This document shows, one piece after another, positions 16,875 through 25,266 of a DNA stretch of 54,884 nt (its first letter is position 1; each line of letters starts with the position of its first letter). The notes under the pieces are model-generated. The model saw only the letters and a list, made by a program, of their open reading frames with translations. It ran no database searches and was not told where the DNA came from. A program made the position numbers and the translations under genes. The stretch is taken from the NCBI GenBank assembly GCA_050249455.1, contig JBFWQM010000009.1, positions 1 through 54,884 on the forward strand. The letters are read 5' to 3'. Origin of the DNA: JBFWQM01 sp050249455. GTDB lineage: Bacteria > Pseudomonadota > Alphaproteobacteria > MPNO01 > VGEU01.

Positions 16875-17707
16875 GCGGCGGCTCCGCCGCGGCGCGGCCG
16901 CGCATGGCCGGCGTCGAACAGCTCCGCCCGTATCTCGTGGACGTAGCGGTTGAATTCGACCGTCTCGCTGATCTCCTGGTCGCGCGGCCGCGGCAGGTCG
17001 ATGGTGACGATCTTGCGCAGCCGGCCGGGCCGCGCCGACATGACCGCGACGCGGTCCGCCAGCAGCACCGCCTCGCGCACGTCGTGGGTGATCAGCAGCA
17101 CCGTGCGCCGATCATGCAGCCAGAGGTCCTGGAGCATCAGCTGGTGCTCCTCGCGGGTCAGCGCGTCGAGCGCGCCGAACGGCTCGTCCATCAGCAGCAG
17201 CGGCAGGCCGCAAACCAGCGCCCGGCACAGCGCGGCGCGCTGGCACATGCCGCCGGAAAGCTGGTGCGGATAGTGGTTCTCGAAACCCTTGAGGCCGACC
17301 ATCTCGATCAGCTCGTGGGCGCGCGCCAGGCTCGCCGGACCCTTCTCGCCGCGAATCTCGAGCGGCAACAGGACGTTGTTCAGCACCGTGCGCCATTCCA
17401 GCAGGTTGTGATGCTGGAAGGCGATGCCGGCCTCGGTGTACGGCCCGTGGAGCGACTTGCCGCCGACCAGCAGCGTCCCCGATGTCTGCGACAGGATGCC
17501 GGCGACCAGCAGCATCAGGGTGCTCTTGCCGCAGCCGCTGGGGCCGACGATGACGAAGAACTCGCCCCGCCGGATGTCCATCGAGATGTTCTCAAGCGCG
17601 ATCACCCGCCCCGACTTCGTGCCGAAGATCATGTCGAGGTTGCGGATGTCGACGATCAGGTCGCTGTCGCTCGCCGCCAGGGGTTCATTCGCTCGGACGT
17701 CGCTCAC
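16871..17707 (-). CDS. ABC importer ATP-binding protein (SsuB-like)
   Basis: A 278-residue ATPase if started at the GTG at 17705-17707, which has AGGGG seven bases upstream; a TTG at 17749 would add 14 residues but lacks a ribosome site. Walker A GPSGCGKST at 55-63, Q-loop Gln98, signature LSGGMCQ at 150-156, Walker B LLLMDEP near 170-176, switch His208. The signature has Cys in place of the more common Q/R, a minor oddity. First gene of the two-gene operon with the permease. The 153-base gap to the divergent binding-protein gene holds the shared promoters. Confidence 0.9.
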   Translation of the reverse strand: MSDVRANEPLAASDSDLIVDIRNLDMIFGTKSGRVIALENISMDIRRGEFFVIVGPSGCGKSTLMLLVAGILSQTSGTLLVGGKSLHGPYTEAGIAFQHHNLLEWRTVLNNVLLPLEIRGEKGPASLARAHELIEMVGLKGFENHYPHQLSGGMCQRAALCRALVCGLPLLLMDEPFGALDALTREEHQLMLQDLWLHDRRTVLLITHDVREAVLLADRVAVMSARPGRLRKIVTIDLPRPRDQEISETVEFNRYVHEIRAELFDAGHARPRRGGAAA

Positions 17708-17860
17708 TTTGACCCCTGATCTCGTTCCGGGAAGGCTGCGCGCATTCAATCGATAGCGCGTTACAACATCAACCCCAATTTTGTAGCGCCGTGCCGTTTG
17801 GCGGGATAGTTTTACTGCTGGCGTTCAGTGGGCGCGAAATACAACTACGGAGAAGGCGCA

Positions 17861-18922
17861 ATGATCGGCGACGGCAGGAAGCGCAACAGCGGGTCGTTAG
17901 GTGCCAAACGAGCGTTCGCGGCGGCGGTCGGCGCGCTTGCGATCGCCTTCGCGGGCGCGGCAATGGCGCAGGAAAAGCCGGCGCTGAAGAAGGCGACGCT
18001 GGTCGTCGAATGGATCGGCTACCAGCCGCAGCATTTCGGCTTCTGGATCGCCAAGGAGCGCGGCTGGTACGCGGATGCCGGGTTCGACCTGGAGATCAAG
18101 GGCACGCGCGGCTCGGCGCAGGTGCTGCAGATCATGACCGGCAAGGGCGGCGACTTCTCTATGGTCGCGGCCAGCTCCTACGCCCAGGCGATGGGCGGCA
18201 AGACGCCGCTGCCGCTCAAGGTGGTCGCGATGTGGGGCCAGAAGGACATCCTGTCGGTCGCCTACTTCGAATCCACCGGCATCAAGACCCTCCACGACTT
18301 CGAGGGGCGCACGATGGGCATCGTGCCCGGCTCGATGGCCCATATCATCTGGCCGGCCTTCACCAAGTCGGTGAACATCGACGCCGGCAAGGTGAAGCTG
18401 CAGAACTGGGACTTCCGCAGCTATTTCGGCATCTGGGGCGCCAAGAAGGTCGACATCTCCGGCAACAGCGCGCTGGGGACCACGTCCCCCGCGATGTTCA
18501 AGAAGCGGCAGAACGAGATCGTGAAGCAGGTGGCGTTCTCGCACTACCTGCCGTTGCTCGGGCCGGCGGTCATGGTCCACAACGACACGATCGCCAACGA
18601 CCCGGAATCGGTGCGCAAGTTCGTGAAGGTCACCCAGCGCGCGTGGGAGTACCTGCGCGACAAGCCGAAGGAGGCGACCCTGGAGGCGGCCAAGATCGTC
18701 TTCGCGAACTACGAGAAGATCGACCCGGTGGAGGACCTGGCGGAGTATTCGCTTGAGGTCATCCCGGACTACATGGTCTCCGACTCGACCAAGGGCAAGC
18801 CGATCGGCTGGATGAACCCCGACGACTGGCGGAAGATGACCGCGCTCCTCAAGGAGAACGATCCCGGCATGACCTCGCTGCCGGCGGTCGAGGACATGAT
18901 GACCAACCGGTTCGTGGAATAG
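17861..18922 (+). CDS. Periplasmic substrate-binding protein, NMT1/THI5-like
   Basis: A 353-residue binding protein with a long n-region signal peptide (about 40 residues; cleavage likely after AAMAQ). The NMT1 pattern FGFWIAKERGWYADAGFDLEI is followed by QIMTGKGGDFSMVAAS. The ATG at 17861 has GGAGAAGG upstream (17849-17856). Divergent from its presumed ATPase/permease at 16086-17707. Closed by a terminator at 18961-18985. The ligand is unknown; the WIGYQPQHFGFW start of the mature domain resembles binding proteins for aromatic or pyrimidine-like ligands in general only. Confidence 0.9.
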   Translation: MIGDGRKRNSGSLGAKRAFAAAVGALAIAFAGAAMAQEKPALKKATLVVEWIGYQPQHFGFWIAKERGWYADAGFDLEIKGTRGSAQVLQIMTGKGGDFSMVAASSYAQAMGGKTPLPLKVVAMWGQKDILSVAYFESTGIKTLHDFEGRTMGIVPGSMAHIIWPAFTKSVNIDAGKVKLQNWDFRSYFGIWGAKKVDISGNSALGTTSPAMFKKRQNEIVKQVAFSHYLPLLGPAVMVHNDTIANDPESVRKFVKVTQRAWEYLRDKPKEATLEAAKIVFANYEKIDPVEDLAEYSLEVIPDYMVSDSTKGKPIGWMNPDDWRKMTALLKENDPGMTSLPAVEDMMTNRFVE

Positions 18923-18960
18923 GGGCAGCCGGCCGGCTGCGCACGACGGCGTTCGATTGG

Positions 18961-18985
18961 AGGGCGGGCCCGAAAGGCCCGCCCT
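18961..18985. terminator. Intrinsic terminator between convergent genes
   Basis: A 10-bp perfect stem (AGGGCGGGCC with its complement) with a CGAAA loop, followed by TT. It lies between the binding-protein stop (18922) and the M24 stop (19012). Confidence 0.75.
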
Positions 18986-19011
18986 TTCTGCGTCTGCGCG
19001 CGCGCTGCGCC

Positions 19012-20205
19012 TCACACCGCGTAGAGCTTCATCTCCGTCTTGCTCAGCCGGCGGCAGCCGGTGTCGGTGATGACGATGGTGTCGCCGACCTGCACGCCCT
19101 TGCGGTGGTCGGCGAAGGCGGCCATCGGCTGCATCCCCAGGATCATGCCGGTGCGCAGGGTCACCTCGCGCCCGGAATTGATGCTGCCGGGGAAGCTGCG
19201 GTCGGTCGGCGGCTCGACGTTCTCCAGCCCCGTGCCGTGCCACTGCGGGCGGGTCCAGGTCAGCCCGGCCTCGACGATCGGCACGTTCATGATCCTGGCG
19301 AGCTCGGTGGTGGTGATGCCCGGCCGCGCCGCCTTGACCCCCTCGTGGTAGGCGGCGACCGCGGCGTCGCTGAGCCGGCGGTATTCCGGGTCGGGGTCGC
19401 CGACGCAGACCGGCACCATGATCTGGGTGAAGTAGCCGGCGTATTTCGGCAGGATCTCCTGCAGCAGCACGTAGCCCGGCTCAATCGTGCGCGTGGTCGG
19501 GAAGCGCAGCGCGTGGTAGGCGGCTGGGTCCGCGTCGTACATCAGGAACATCGGCGCCTCGCCGCCGGCGCGGTAGCAGGCGTAGAGGATCTCGGCATAT
19601 ACCTCGTGCGACTTCACACCGGGGCGGGCGGCCGCCTCCAGCATCGCGGCCACCGCGGCGTCGCACAGCGCGCCGGACTTCTCCATCACGGCGACCTCCT
19701 CGGGCGACTTGGTGATGCGCATCCGCTCCAGGATGTCGCTCGCCGGCTCGAAATGCGCGTCGGGCAGCGCCTCGCGGATGCCGGTGTAGATGTCCCACGA
19801 CATGCACTGGCCGGACTCGTTGCGCCCACCGATGCCGACGACGCCGATCCGCCCCCGCTCGTGGCCGACCTCGCGCACACAGGCCGCGGTCGCCGACGCC
19901 CAGTTGGGGTTGCCCTGGCGGAATTCCGTGACCCAGTCCTGCGCCTGCGCCCACCAGTCGCGCTGCGACGACGCCCAAACCAGGACCAGCGGCTCGCCCT
20001 TGGCGGGGAAGACCATCATCGCCTCCTCGCCGTTGCCGCCGATCTGCGACAGATAGCGGATGTTGGCGGTGCCGCCGTCCCACTTGAGCGAGATGCCGCG
20101 CACGATCAGCGCGTCGAGGTTGCGCTCGGCCATCGCCGTGCGCACGGCGGCCCAGCGGCGGTCGCGCTCGGCCAGGGATTGGGTGACGATGCGTGTCGTG
20201 GTCAT
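19012..20205 (-). CDS. M24 (Xaa-Pro peptidase/creatinase fold) protein with degenerate metal site
   Basis: A 397-residue two-domain protein: creatinase N-domain (about 1-165) and pita-bread C-domain (about 170-390). In metal-dependent M24 enzymes the ligands are Asp, Asp (11 apart), His, Glu, Glu. Here the positions read Glu250, Gln261 (AGYFTQ), His323 (WHGTGLE), Gln359 (GMQPM) and a non-Glu near VQVGDT, so binuclear metal binding is unlikely. Creatinase shows that this fold can hydrolyse C-N bonds without metal. Start at the ATG 20203-20205; AGGA lies about 10 bases upstream. Likely one operon with the bicupin and VOC genes. Paralogs at 29607 and 34017. Confidence 0.87.
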   Translation of the reverse strand: MTTTRIVTQSLAERDRRWAAVRTAMAERNLDALIVRGISLKWDGGTANIRYLSQIGGNGEEAMMVFPAKGEPLVLVWASSQRDWWAQAQDWVTEFRQGNPNWASATAACVREVGHERGRIGVVGIGGRNESGQCMSWDIYTGIREALPDAHFEPASDILERMRITKSPEEVAVMEKSGALCDAAVAAMLEAAARPGVKSHEVYAEILYACYRAGGEAPMFLMYDADPAAYHALRFPTTRTIEPGYVLLQEILPKYAGYFTQIMVPVCVGDPDPEYRRLSDAAVAAYHEGVKAARPGITTTELARIMNVPIVEAGLTWTRPQWHGTGLENVEPPTDRSFPGSINSGREVTLRTGMILGMQPMAAFADHRKGVQVGDTIVITDTGCRRLSKTEMKLYAV

Positions 20206-20317
20206 GGCGGTGGGTCCTGCGTCGTGATCTCGTTGCCGGAAATGCGCGGCGGCGCCGTTGGCGCCGCCGCCGTGCTGCGTCCCGCGGGCTTGCGCGGGCG
20301 CCGCGTCCGAAGGTGCG

Positions 20318-21301
20318 TCAGGTCGTGGCGAGCCCTGGCGCAAGCCGCACGTCGCCCAGGGTCTCCCAGATCAGGCAGGTGCTTTCGCCGCCACGGTCGC
20401 CGACCCGGTGGTCGATGCCCTTCGGGTAGTTGGTCATCGAGCCGACCGGCGAGGACACATTGCCGAGCAGCGACTCGCGGTCGCCGCTGCCGTGGTGCGC
20501 GAACACCGTCTCGTTGGCCCGGACGTTGCGATGGAAGAACGGCATCGGCGTCTTCGGCATCGCGATCTCGAGATGGAAGCTCGGGCCGCGGAACACCACG
20601 AAGGGCAGCACGCCCTTGGGCGAGGTCGGCTGGTGCGCCGGGATGGTGTGGAGGTCGAGGGCGAACGCCGGCTGCTCGTCGCGGCCGACCTCCACCGTCT
20701 CCAGCGGATCGTTCGGCCGCTGCACGCTGAGGTGCCACGACCGGGTGCGCAGCCGCTCCTCCCACTGCTTGACGCCGGCGTTGTCCAGCTTCGGCGGGAA
20801 CTCGGGCCGGATGATCGGGATGCGCGCCTTGGCGACGTCGTCCTCGAGGTTGATGTGCTCCTCGCTCTCGAAGATCACCGACATGTAGTCGGCGGTGTGG
20901 GGCACCACGCGATAGCCGATGCCGCGGGTGATGAAGATGAAGCGGCCCGCCGGCGCGTCGAAGTTGCCGACCTCCGTCAGGTAGGTCGCGTGGCCGCGGT
21001 GGACGAAGTGGAGTTCGTCGGCGTCGATGTGACGGAAGGTGTAGGGCATCGCCGCCTTGCGCCGGCTGATCTTCAGCCGGCTGTAGTCGAACTCCACCAC
21101 CACCACGGGCTCGGCCGACGGATCGGTCTCGTCCGGGCACGCCGCGGCGTAGAGGTCTGTTGTCCAGAACGGGCAGTTGCCGCTGTGCGGCAGCGGTGCG
21201 CCCAGCTCGACGTCCTTGACGATCAGCGCGCCGCGCCCGCCGGTGTCCAGATGCTGCTTCATCGCCGCCGTGACCGGCGGCCGCTTGAGTTCGGTAGCCA
21301 T
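20318..21301 (-). CDS. Bicupin, homogentisate 1,2-dioxygenase-like
   Basis: A 327-residue protein with two cupin barrels, similar in layout to homogentisate dioxygenase-family proteins. N-cupin: His91, Glu96 and His99 in RHIDADELHFVHRG. C-cupin: FFHRNVRANETVFAHHGSG, the pattern also seen in homogentisate dioxygenase-like proteins. It is shorter than human or bacterial HGD (about 430-445 residues). The ATG at 21299-21301 with GGAG about 10 bases upstream is preferred to a GTG at 21316. Between the VOC gene and the M24 gene, same strand. Possible role: oxygenolytic ring opening or isomerisation in the aromatic pathway; substrate unknown. Confidence 0.8.
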   Translation of the reverse strand: MATELKRPPVTAAMKQHLDTGGRGALIVKDVELGAPLPHSGNCPFWTTDLYAAACPDETDPSAEPVVVVEFDYSRLKISRRKAAMPYTFRHIDADELHFVHRGHATYLTEVGNFDAPAGRFIFITRGIGYRVVPHTADYMSVIFESEEHINLEDDVAKARIPIIRPEFPPKLDNAGVKQWEERLRTRSWHLSVQRPNDPLETVEVGRDEQPAFALDLHTIPAHQPTSPKGVLPFVVFRGPSFHLEIAMPKTPMPFFHRNVRANETVFAHHGSGDRESLLGNVSSPVGSMTNYPKGIDHRVGDRGGESTCLIWETLGDVRLAPGLATT

Positions 21302-21374
21302 CGAACGAGTCTCCACTTTCCGATGTCCCGGGCCATCCGCCCGAGGACGTTGATCCCGCTATCGGGTGCGGCGG

Positions 21375-21932
21375 CTATTCGGCCGCCGGGCGCGCCAGCC
21401 ACCGGCGCAGGTTCTCGTGCGCGCGAGCGATCATGGCGGCCCTGTCGTCTTCGTGCCTGGGCGTATAGGCGAATTCCATGCGGACGCCGTTGGGATCCCA
21501 GAAATAGATCGAATGAACGGTCTCGTGAACCATCGGCCCGTCGACCGCGACGCCCGCCGCCTCCAGCCGGCGCTTGAGGTCGAGAAGCTGCGCCTCGCCG
21601 TCCACCGCGAAGGCGATGTGGTTGACGAAGGCCGGCGTCGCCGGGTCGGGCGCCGTGGTGCGGCCGTCGCCGAGGTCGAAGAAGGCGATCATCGAGCCGT
21701 CGGTCATCTCGAAGAAGAAATGCGCGAAGGAGACGCGGTCGCCGGTCGTCGAGACCGTGTTCTCGACGTGGATGACGTCGACCAGCGGCAGGCCGAGCAC
21801 GTCCTCGTAGAAACGCCGGGTCTCCTCCGCGTCCCGGCAGCGATAGGCGACATGGTGCAGGCCGTGGATGGCGGGCGGCGCGTTGCCGCGCGCTGACCTT
21901 GGGGACGGGGCGGTTGCTGCGACGGCGGTCAT
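21375..21932 (-). CDS. VOC-superfamily (glyoxalase/extradiol dioxygenase fold) protein
   Basis: A 185-residue single-module VOC protein made of two beta-alpha-beta-beta-beta units. Metal-ligand candidates: His in IHGLHHVAYRC, His in FVNHIAFAV, and Glu in RMEFAYTP. The ATG at 21930-21932 is chosen because GGAG lies six bases upstream; earlier candidates (21944, 21953) have none. An Ala/Pro-rich 20-residue lead precedes the fold. It heads the set VOC, bicupin, M24. The family covers glyoxalases, extradiol dioxygenases and epimerases; the size fits a glyoxalase-like or small dioxygenase module. Exact reaction not assignable. Confidence 0.83.
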   Translation of the reverse strand: MTAVAATAPSPRSARGNAPPAIHGLHHVAYRCRDAEETRRFYEDVLGLPLVDVIHVENTVSTTGDRVSFAHFFFEMTDGSMIAFFDLGDGRTTAPDPATPAFVNHIAFAVDGEAQLLDLKRRLEAAGVAVDGPMVHETVHSIYFWDPNGVRMEFAYTPRHEDDRAAMIARAHENLRRWLARPAAE

Positions 21933-22115
21933 GTCATGCTCCATGATGCGCACAAGTCGAGTCTACGCGAGATGGCTGTAACGGCAAAATCAAAATCGTG
22001 CCGCGACTTCGCGACATCTTGACGGAACGCCGGCGCGATCTGCTTGACGCCTCGGTTCGCCAGCGTCATCGTCGCCTGCAAACGCTGGCTGTGCCGACAA
22101 TCAAGAGGCCTCGCG

Positions 22116-22805
22116 ATGGGACAGGAAAAGAAGCCGCTCGTCATGCCCGAGCCCCCGCCGGACAAGGAGCCGCTAAAGGTTAACGTCTACGAGTTCGGCC
22201 GCAACCTGGTCAGCACGCTGACGCCGATGTTCCCCTATATCGACGAAGGCGCGATGGTGCCGACCTGCGCGCTGTTCTACGGCGCGCCGGAAGGCGACTA
22301 CGGCTATTTCGAGCACGAGAACACGGTCGACGAGGTCGCCGTCATCTTCGGCGCCGGCGACACCACGGGCCGCGGCCGCGGCGGGCTGGCGCGGGTCAGC
22401 GCGCGCAGCCACGGCGTCGGCAACCTGCTCAACGACCCGAACAACCCGGCGAGCTTCGCCTTCGTCACCGTGACGCAGCGCCAGTCGATCGGTGAGAAGC
22501 AGCACGAGGCCGTCGCGTTCGCCTGCGAAAAGTGCTCCGCGCAGGTCTTCCGCATGGACTACGACGCGACGCCGCCCCGGCGCGGCCACCAGCGCGAGGA
22601 AGCCGGTCCGGTCGCCTACCTGCATACCCTGGTCGGCAGCACCAGCGCGGCGCGCGCCTACAACGCCGACGAGAAGAACCGGACCTGCCCCAAATGCAGC
22701 CACGTCAACAAGCCGTTCCCACTGCACCGCTGGGGGTGGGACCGCTATGTCGACCAGACCCACGTCATGAACGAGGCCTATCAGAGCCTCCTCGGCGAGA
22801 AGTAG
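22116..22805 (+). CDS. 3-hydroxyanthranilate-dioxygenase-like cupin with rubredoxin-like ribbon (copy A)
   Basis: A 229-residue protein with a cupin core and a C-terminal four-Cys metal ribbon, the plan of bacterial 3-hydroxyanthranilate 3,4-dioxygenase (HAO). The cupin iron motif H-x5-E is seen as His67 and Glu73 in EHENTVDEV. Ribbon: C137-x2-C140 and C191-x2-C194. It is longer than typical bacterial HAO (about 175 residues). The ATG at 22116 has GAGG seven bases upstream. It is followed after 10 bases by copy B; the pair may form a heteromer. In HAO the enzyme opens the ring of 3-hydroxyanthranilate; here the substrate is an inference from context only. Confidence 0.75.
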   Translation: MGQEKKPLVMPEPPPDKEPLKVNVYEFGRNLVSTLTPMFPYIDEGAMVPTCALFYGAPEGDYGYFEHENTVDEVAVIFGAGDTTGRGRGGLARVSARSHGVGNLLNDPNNPASFAFVTVTQRQSIGEKQHEAVAFACEKCSAQVFRMDYDATPPRRGHQREEAGPVAYLHTLVGSTSAARAYNADEKNRTCPKCSHVNKPFPLHRWGWDRYVDQTHVMNEAYQSLLGEK

Positions 22806-22815
22806 GGAGGCGACG

Positions 22816-23394
22816 ATGGCCAGGAAGCAGCGCTTCGCAGTCGCGGACGAGGCGGCCCGCCGCGGCCCGTACGACGAGTACCCGATGTTCCCGCCGGGGG
22901 TCGACCCGCAGATCCACGTCAGCCGCAACGACCGGCCGCAGCCGTTCCATCTGATCTGCGAGCACGACACGCTGCTGGTCACGATGTCGGGCGGCGGCCG
23001 GGTCGAGTTCCCGTCCGGGCCGGTGCGCTACCACAGGCTGGTGCCCGGCGACTTCGTCTACGTCCCGGCCGGCATGCCGCACCGCGTGCTGCCCGACGGG
23101 GAATGCGTGCAGCTGCGCTACCGCCCGGAGCATCCGGGGCTGGAGGCGGTGGCGTGGTACTGCGAGGCGTGCGGCCGCGAGATCGCGCGCGACGTCTGGG
23201 ATACCGCCGAAGAGCTGCCGCAGGAAGGCTACCTGCGCGCCACGGCGGCGTTCAATGCGGATGCGGCGAAGCGCACCTGCACCTGCGGCAAGGTCCACCC
23301 GCCGGTCGACCTCTCGCCTTACCAGTGGGCGGCGGTCGCGGCGGAAGTGCGCAAGGATCTCGCCGCGGCGAAGGGCGGCGCGAAGGGCGCGTAG
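22816..23394 (+). CDS. 3-hydroxyanthranilate-dioxygenase-like cupin with ribbon (copy B, iron ligands degenerate)
   Basis: A 192-residue cupin plus ribbon protein. The barrel is clear (MSGGGRVEF, VPGDFVYVPAGMPHRV), and His89 of MPHRV matches the last cupin ligand, but no H-x5-E motif is present at the first position. The ribbon has C116-x2-C119 and then C155-x-C157, so the second pair is CxC rather than CxxC. The pair A/B overlaps in function by position: same operon, 10-base gap. B could be a regulatory or structural subunit for A. GGAGG precedes the ATG. Followed by the terminator at 23431-23450. Confidence 0.75.
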   Translation: MARKQRFAVADEAARRGPYDEYPMFPPGVDPQIHVSRNDRPQPFHLICEHDTLLVTMSGGGRVEFPSGPVRYHRLVPGDFVYVPAGMPHRVLPDGECVQLRYRPEHPGLEAVAWYCEACGREIARDVWDTAEELPQEGYLRATAAFNADAAKRTCTCGKVHPPVDLSPYQWAAVAAEVRKDLAAAKGGAKGA

Positions 23395-23430
23395 TTCGGG
23401 CCGCCGCAATTCTTCGGGTATTCTTCGCAG

Positions 23431-23450
23431 GGGCGGGTTTCAAACCCGCC
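23431..23450. terminator. Intrinsic terminator/palindromic repeat copy 1
   Basis: GGGCGGGTTT with AAACCCGCCC, a 9- to 10-bp stem followed by CTTTTCG, 37 bases after the cupin B stop. Same core as the palindrome at 23480-23500. Confidence 0.75.
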
Positions 23451-23479
23451 CTTTTCGTTTACGCGCGCCCGGGCGTCGC

Positions 23480-23500
23480 GGGCGGGTTTTAAACCCGCCC
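23480..23500. repeat. Palindromic repeat copy 2
   Basis: GGGCGGGTTTTAAACCCGCCC is written here only by its arms: 10-bp inverted copies of GGGCGGGTTT. It repeats the core of 23431-23450 after 30 bases. It lies just downstream of the convergent TAXI gene (stop 23523) and may terminate that operon. Confidence 0.65.
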
Positions 23501-23522
23501 CTACGTAAAATGGAGATGACGC

Positions 23523-24425
23523 CTAACCGCGCAGCACCCCGATGTCGCGGTAGTAGGCCTCGGCGCCGGGATGCAGCGGCGCGCCGGTCTCCGGCGCATG
23601 GCGCGGGCTGTAGAAGATGTCCTCGCAGATGTAGTGATGCGGGCTCTGCTCGTTGAGCGCGCGGGCGAGGCGGTAGGCGCGGTCGTCCTCCATGGCCGCG
23701 CCGACGATCACCGGGTAGCCAGGATTGCACACCGTGAGCACCGGCGCGTCCTGGCCGCGCAGGGTGCCGGGCGGAACCTCGATCGGCGGCGTGCCGTATT
23801 CGTCCGCAAGCTCTCGGGCGATCGCCTCGTCCATCGGCAGCATGACGACATCGCAGATCGAGGCCGCGACGCCGGCCGGCGACAGCTTGGTGTTCTCGCG
23901 CATCAGCGCGTTGGCCTTGCCCTCGATGAACAGCCGCGTCGCCTCGGGGAACACCGTGTAGAGCGCGCCGCCCCAGGCCTCGATGTCGCGGTAGAGCTCG
24001 ATCCCGTAGTGGCGCAGGTACGCCTGGCTGATCTGGCCGGCGATGTAGCCCTTGTTGCCGACGCAGAGGCCGAGCTTCGGCTTCTGCGCCGCAATCTCCG
24101 CGAACGACCGGATGCCGAGGTCGCGGCGCACGAAGTTGTAGAAGTAGTGGCCGGGATGCAGCACCAGGCCGAGGCCGCGCACGGCAAGCTGGTTGCCGCG
24201 ATAGGCGCCGCGACCGTTCGCGGCCATCCAGGCGCCGGAGGCGAGCGACACGCTGACGTCCGCCTCGCCCGCCGTCACGCGCCGGGCGTTGTCCATGCCG
24301 TCAGTGCCGCGGCGTTCGACCGCGACCTCGAAACCGGCGGCGCGAAACGCGGCGGCCGCCCAGTTGAGCGTCTTCCACCAGTTCAGCCCGCCCTCGATCG
24401 AGGTCAGCTTCAACGCATCGGCCAT
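23523..24425 (-). CDS. TAXI-family substrate-binding protein without signal peptide
   Basis: A 300-residue TAXI/NMT1-type binding-fold protein (GLNWWKTLNWAAAAFRAAGF start, GGALYTVFPEATRLFIEG core, HPGAEAYYRDIG end typical of TAXI proteins). TAXI proteins are normally exported; here the N-terminus MADALKLTSIEGG has no hydrophobic signal and there is no room upstream for one, as the permease ends 13 bases before. So it may be cytosolic, or the signal has been lost. It is the last gene of a six-gene operon (28135 to 23523) with an ABC importer that already has its own binding protein. Confidence 0.8.
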   Translation of the reverse strand: MADALKLTSIEGGLNWWKTLNWAAAAFRAAGFEVAVERRGTDGMDNARRVTAGEADVSVSLASGAWMAANGRGAYRGNQLAVRGLGLVLHPGHYFYNFVRRDLGIRSFAEIAAQKPKLGLCVGNKGYIAGQISQAYLRHYGIELYRDIEAWGGALYTVFPEATRLFIEGKANALMRENTKLSPAGVAASICDVVMLPMDEAIARELADEYGTPPIEVPPGTLRGQDAPVLTVCNPGYPVIVGAAMEDDRAYRLARALNEQSPHHYICEDIFYSPRHAPETGAPLHPGAEAYYRDIGVLRG

Positions 24426-24438
24426 CGGTCCGTCCCCG

Positions 24439-25266
24439 TCAGGTCCAGCGCATCATCCACTTCTCGACGCGGTCCATGCCGCGCACGAGGACGAGGGCGA
24501 GCAGCGAGATGTAGATCACCCAGGCGTACATCTGGGGCGTCTGGTAGAGCTGCGCGGTCAGCGCGATCTTCTGGCCGAGGCCTGAGGACGCGCCGAAGAA
24601 CTCCGCCACCACCACCATGATCATGCCGAGCGTCACGCCGATGCGGAACCCGGCCATCAGATAGGGCAGGGACGCCGGCAGCACGACCTTGGTGAACAGC
24701 CGCCAGTCGCTGTAGCCGAACACCCGCGCCACGTCGATCAGGACCCGCGGCGTCTGCTTGGCGCCGACATAGGCGTTGAACACCACCGGAAACACAACGC
24801 CGACGAAGACGATCAGGATGCGCGACATGTCGGAGATGCCGAAGATCATCAGCAGGACCGGAAACAGCGCGACGCGCGGCATCGCCGAGAAGAAGACGAC
24901 GTAGGGGTCGACGATGTCGCCGAAAGTCCGCCACCAGCCCATCGCGAGGCCGAGCACGGCGCCGACCACGCAGGCGGCGATCACCCCCACCAGGTAGGCG
25001 TAGACGGTCACCCACAGGTTCGCCAGCAGCTCGCCGTTGACCAGCATCTCCCACGCCGCGATGCCGATCGCGCTCGGCCACGAGAAGAAGAACGGGTTGA
25101 CGTGGCCGTGGTGGCCGGCGAATTCCCACACCGCCAGAAGGGCGAGCAGGATCGCGAAAGACACGAGTCCCGGCCGCGACCGCCAGGAGAACTGGCGCGG
25201 CGGCGCGGCGGCAGGCGCAGCGGCGACCGCCTCGCCTTCTAGCTGCTGGCCTGGAGCAGGTCCCAC
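24439..25266 (-). CDS. ABC importer permease (SsuC-like)
   Basis: A 275-residue permease with an Ala/Pro-rich cytosolic lead of about 30 residues, then six predicted helices starting at LVSFAILLALLAVWEFA. Coupling loop: DVARVFGYSDWRLFTKVVLP. The start is a GTG at 25264-25266 inside the end of the ATPase gene (28-base overlap), pointing to translational coupling. It works with the ATPase at 25239-26003 and the binding protein at 26026-27054. Substrate unknown. Confidence 0.9.
   Translation of the reverse strand: MGPAPGQQLEGEAVAAAPAAAPPRQFSWRSRPGLVSFAILLALLAVWEFAGHHGHVNPFFFSWPSAIGIAAWEMLVNGELLANLWVTVYAYLVGVIAACVVGAVLGLAMGWWRTFGDIVDPYVVFFSAMPRVALFPVLLMIFGISDMSRILIVFVGVVFPVVFNAYVGAKQTPRVLIDVARVFGYSDWRLFTKVVLPASLPYLMAGFRIGVTLGMIMVVVAEFFGASSGLGQKIALTAQLYQTPQMYAWVIYISLLALVLVRGMDRVEKWMMRWT

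Noticed and set aside
23431..23500. CRISPR-like direct repeat
   Set aside because: Only two copies of a self-complementary core, 30 bases apart; better explained as terminator/REP-like palindromes.
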